In this document: positions 6,135-6,988 of the stretch, one piece after another
How positions within the stretch are numbered: position 1 is the first letter of the stretch
Layout of the letters: the number at the start of each line of letters is the position of its first letter
NCBI GenBank assembly: GCA_027858325.1
Contig: JAQICU010000165.1
Coordinates: forward strand, 1-6,988
Reading direction: 5' to 3'
Length of the DNA: 6,988 bases
Source of the DNA: Candidatus Cloacimonadota bacterium
Lineage (GTDB): Bacteria > Cloacimonadota > Cloacimonadia > Cloacimonadales > TCS61
Notes under the pieces: model-generated
The model's database searches: none
Seen by the model: the letters and a program-made list of their open reading frames with translations, nothing else
Told to the model about the DNA's origin: nothing
Program-made: the position numbers and the translations under genes

Positions 6135-6988
6135 ATGAAAATATTTCCAATTTTCATTCCACATCTCGGATGTCTGTTCAATTGCGTTTATTGTGATCAA
6201 GTAGCAATAACTAAATGTGAAACACCAACAATTCAATCAATTTCGGAAAGTGTGAGAAAATTGTGTGAAAATAATCAGTTAGAGGTAAAGGAAGTCGCAT
6301 TTTTCGGCGGTACATTTACTAATATCCAAAAAGTAAAGCAACAAGCGTATTTTGATGCAGTTAATAAGCACAAAGATAAGATAAAAGGTATAAGAATTTC
6401 TACCAGACCCGATTCAATCGAGCAAAATATTTTAGATTTTTGTAAGGATAATAATGTTTGCACAATCGAACTGGGAATACAGAGTTTTGATGATTCTGTT
6501 CTTAAAGCCACAAAACGCGGATACACTTCTAAAACTGCGATAAAATCCTGCAACCTGATAAAAGAGAATAATTTTGTTCTTGGTATTCAGTTGATGCCGG
6601 GACTTCCCGGATTTAATTCTAGTTCTCTAGGAACGACAATTGAAACAACGATCAAGCTCAATCCAGATTTTGTCAGAATATATCCAACAATCGTACTTAA
6701 AAATACTGAGCTTGAAAACTGGTATAAAACAGGAGAATATTCTCCACTTTCTTTATCAGAATCAATTGAAATAGTATCTCACATGATAAATAGATTTAAA
6801 GAGAAAAAAATACAAGTAATTAAAGTGGGGCTACATTCGGATATTGACGATGATAAGATCATCATTGGACCATATCATCACTCTTTTGGAGAGTTGATAA
6901 GAGCTGAAATGCTAAAGGATGATATCCTGAAAAATTTTAAAACTAAAACACTGGAAATTTCACAAGCCGATATTTCATTATTTAAAGG
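6135..6988 (+). CDS. Elp3-like radical SAM protein lacking a visible acetyltransferase domain, 3' partial
   Basis: An uninterrupted frame of 284 codons runs off the right edge without a stop. The N terminus holds the radical-SAM cluster motif C13-x3-C17-x2-C20 (HLGCLFNCVYCDQ), then FFGGTFTN (56-63, the GGE-type SAM-binding motif), IELGIQSFDDSVLKATKRGY (111-130) and LGIQLMPGLPG (149-159). The last third, VRIYPTIVLKNTEL (180-193) and VGLHSD...IGPYHHSFGEL (231-254), resembles the Elp3-like group (COG1243) rather than HemN, by recall only. Bacterial members of about 300-370 residues lack the acetyltransferase half of Elp3 and have no established substrate. The ATG is 14 bp after rnc with no clear Shine-Dalgarno; the position suggests coupling to rnc. 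Clostridia often carry such a gene between rnc and smc, so smc may follow outside the window. The enzyme type is secure, its substrate unknown. Confidence 0.86.
   Translation, partial: MKIFPIFIPHLGCLFNCVYCDQVAITKCETPTIQSISESVRKLCENNQLEVKEVAFFGGTFTNIQKVKQQAYFDAVNKHKDKIKGIRISTRPDSIEQNILDFCKDNNVCTIELGIQSFDDSVLKATKRGYTSKTAIKSCNLIKENNFVLGIQLMPGLPGFNSSSLGTTIETTIKLNPDFVRIYPTIVLKNTELENWYKTGEYSPLSLSESIEIVSHMINRFKEKKIQVIKVGLHSDIDDDKIIIGPYHHSFGELIRAEMLKDDILKNFKTKTLEISQADISLFK

Noticed and set aside
6135..6988. Annotation of the last gene as HemN/HemW coproporphyrinogen oxidase
   Set aside because: The cluster motif is shared in general form, but the RIYPT..LKNTEL and GPYHHSFGEL blocks fit Elp3-like proteins better, and the HemN N-terminal region before the cysteines is missing.
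1..6988. A novel defence, mobile or CRISPR-like system
   Set aside because: No repeats, integrase, transposase, att-like duplications or shift in base composition are visible; all frames belong to a conserved fatty-acid and RNase III locus.

Overview
The window is a compact, single-strand bacterial fatty-acid synthesis operon, all on the + strand: 3' end of rpmF (ribosomal protein L32), plsX, fabH, fabD, fabG, acpP, fabF, rnc (RNase III), then the first 284 codons of an Elp3-like radical SAM gene cut by the right edge. Gaps run from a 4-bp overlap to 67 bp. No stretch over 300 bases lacks a gene, and I see no RNA gene, mobile element, CRISPR array or prophage part. Reading frames on the opposite strand are short and inside strongly conserved genes, so I treat them as shadows.

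Organism: a low-GC bacterium with type II (dissociated) fatty-acid synthesis and plain Shine-Dalgarno sites before fabH, fabD, fabG, acpP and fabF. The order rpmF-plsX-fabH-fabD-fabG-acpP-fabF-rnc is widespread (classic in Proteobacteria and found in other phyla), while rnc followed by an Elp3-like radical SAM gene recalls clostridia and some uncultured phyla. The use of SD sites argues against a typical Bacteroidota. I cannot place it to phylum; an uncultured lineage such as Cloacimonadota is only a guess.

How the genes work together: FabD loads malonyl groups onto the ACP made by acpP; FabH condenses an acyl-CoA primer with malonyl-ACP to start a chain; FabG reduces the resulting 3-ketoacyl-ACP; FabF performs the later condensations; PlsX turns finished acyl-ACP into acyl-phosphate for phospholipid synthesis. 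The 3-hydroxyacyl-ACP dehydratase (FabZ/FabA), the enoyl-ACP reductase (FabI/K/L/V) and acetyl-CoA carboxylase are not here and must be encoded elsewhere. RNase III and the radical SAM protein are RNA- or unknown-function riders on the same strand.

Points that go beyond a routine annotation: an Asn where RNase III normally has a metal-binding Asp; a hairpin plus T-rich tract running straight into the TTG start of rnc, which has no SD; a strong hairpin and a possible promoter between acpP and fabF; a possible acpP promoter inside fabG; and a radical SAM gene that is easily overlooked because it has no stop codon in the window. I see no clearly undescribed system; this is mostly a conserved housekeeping locus.
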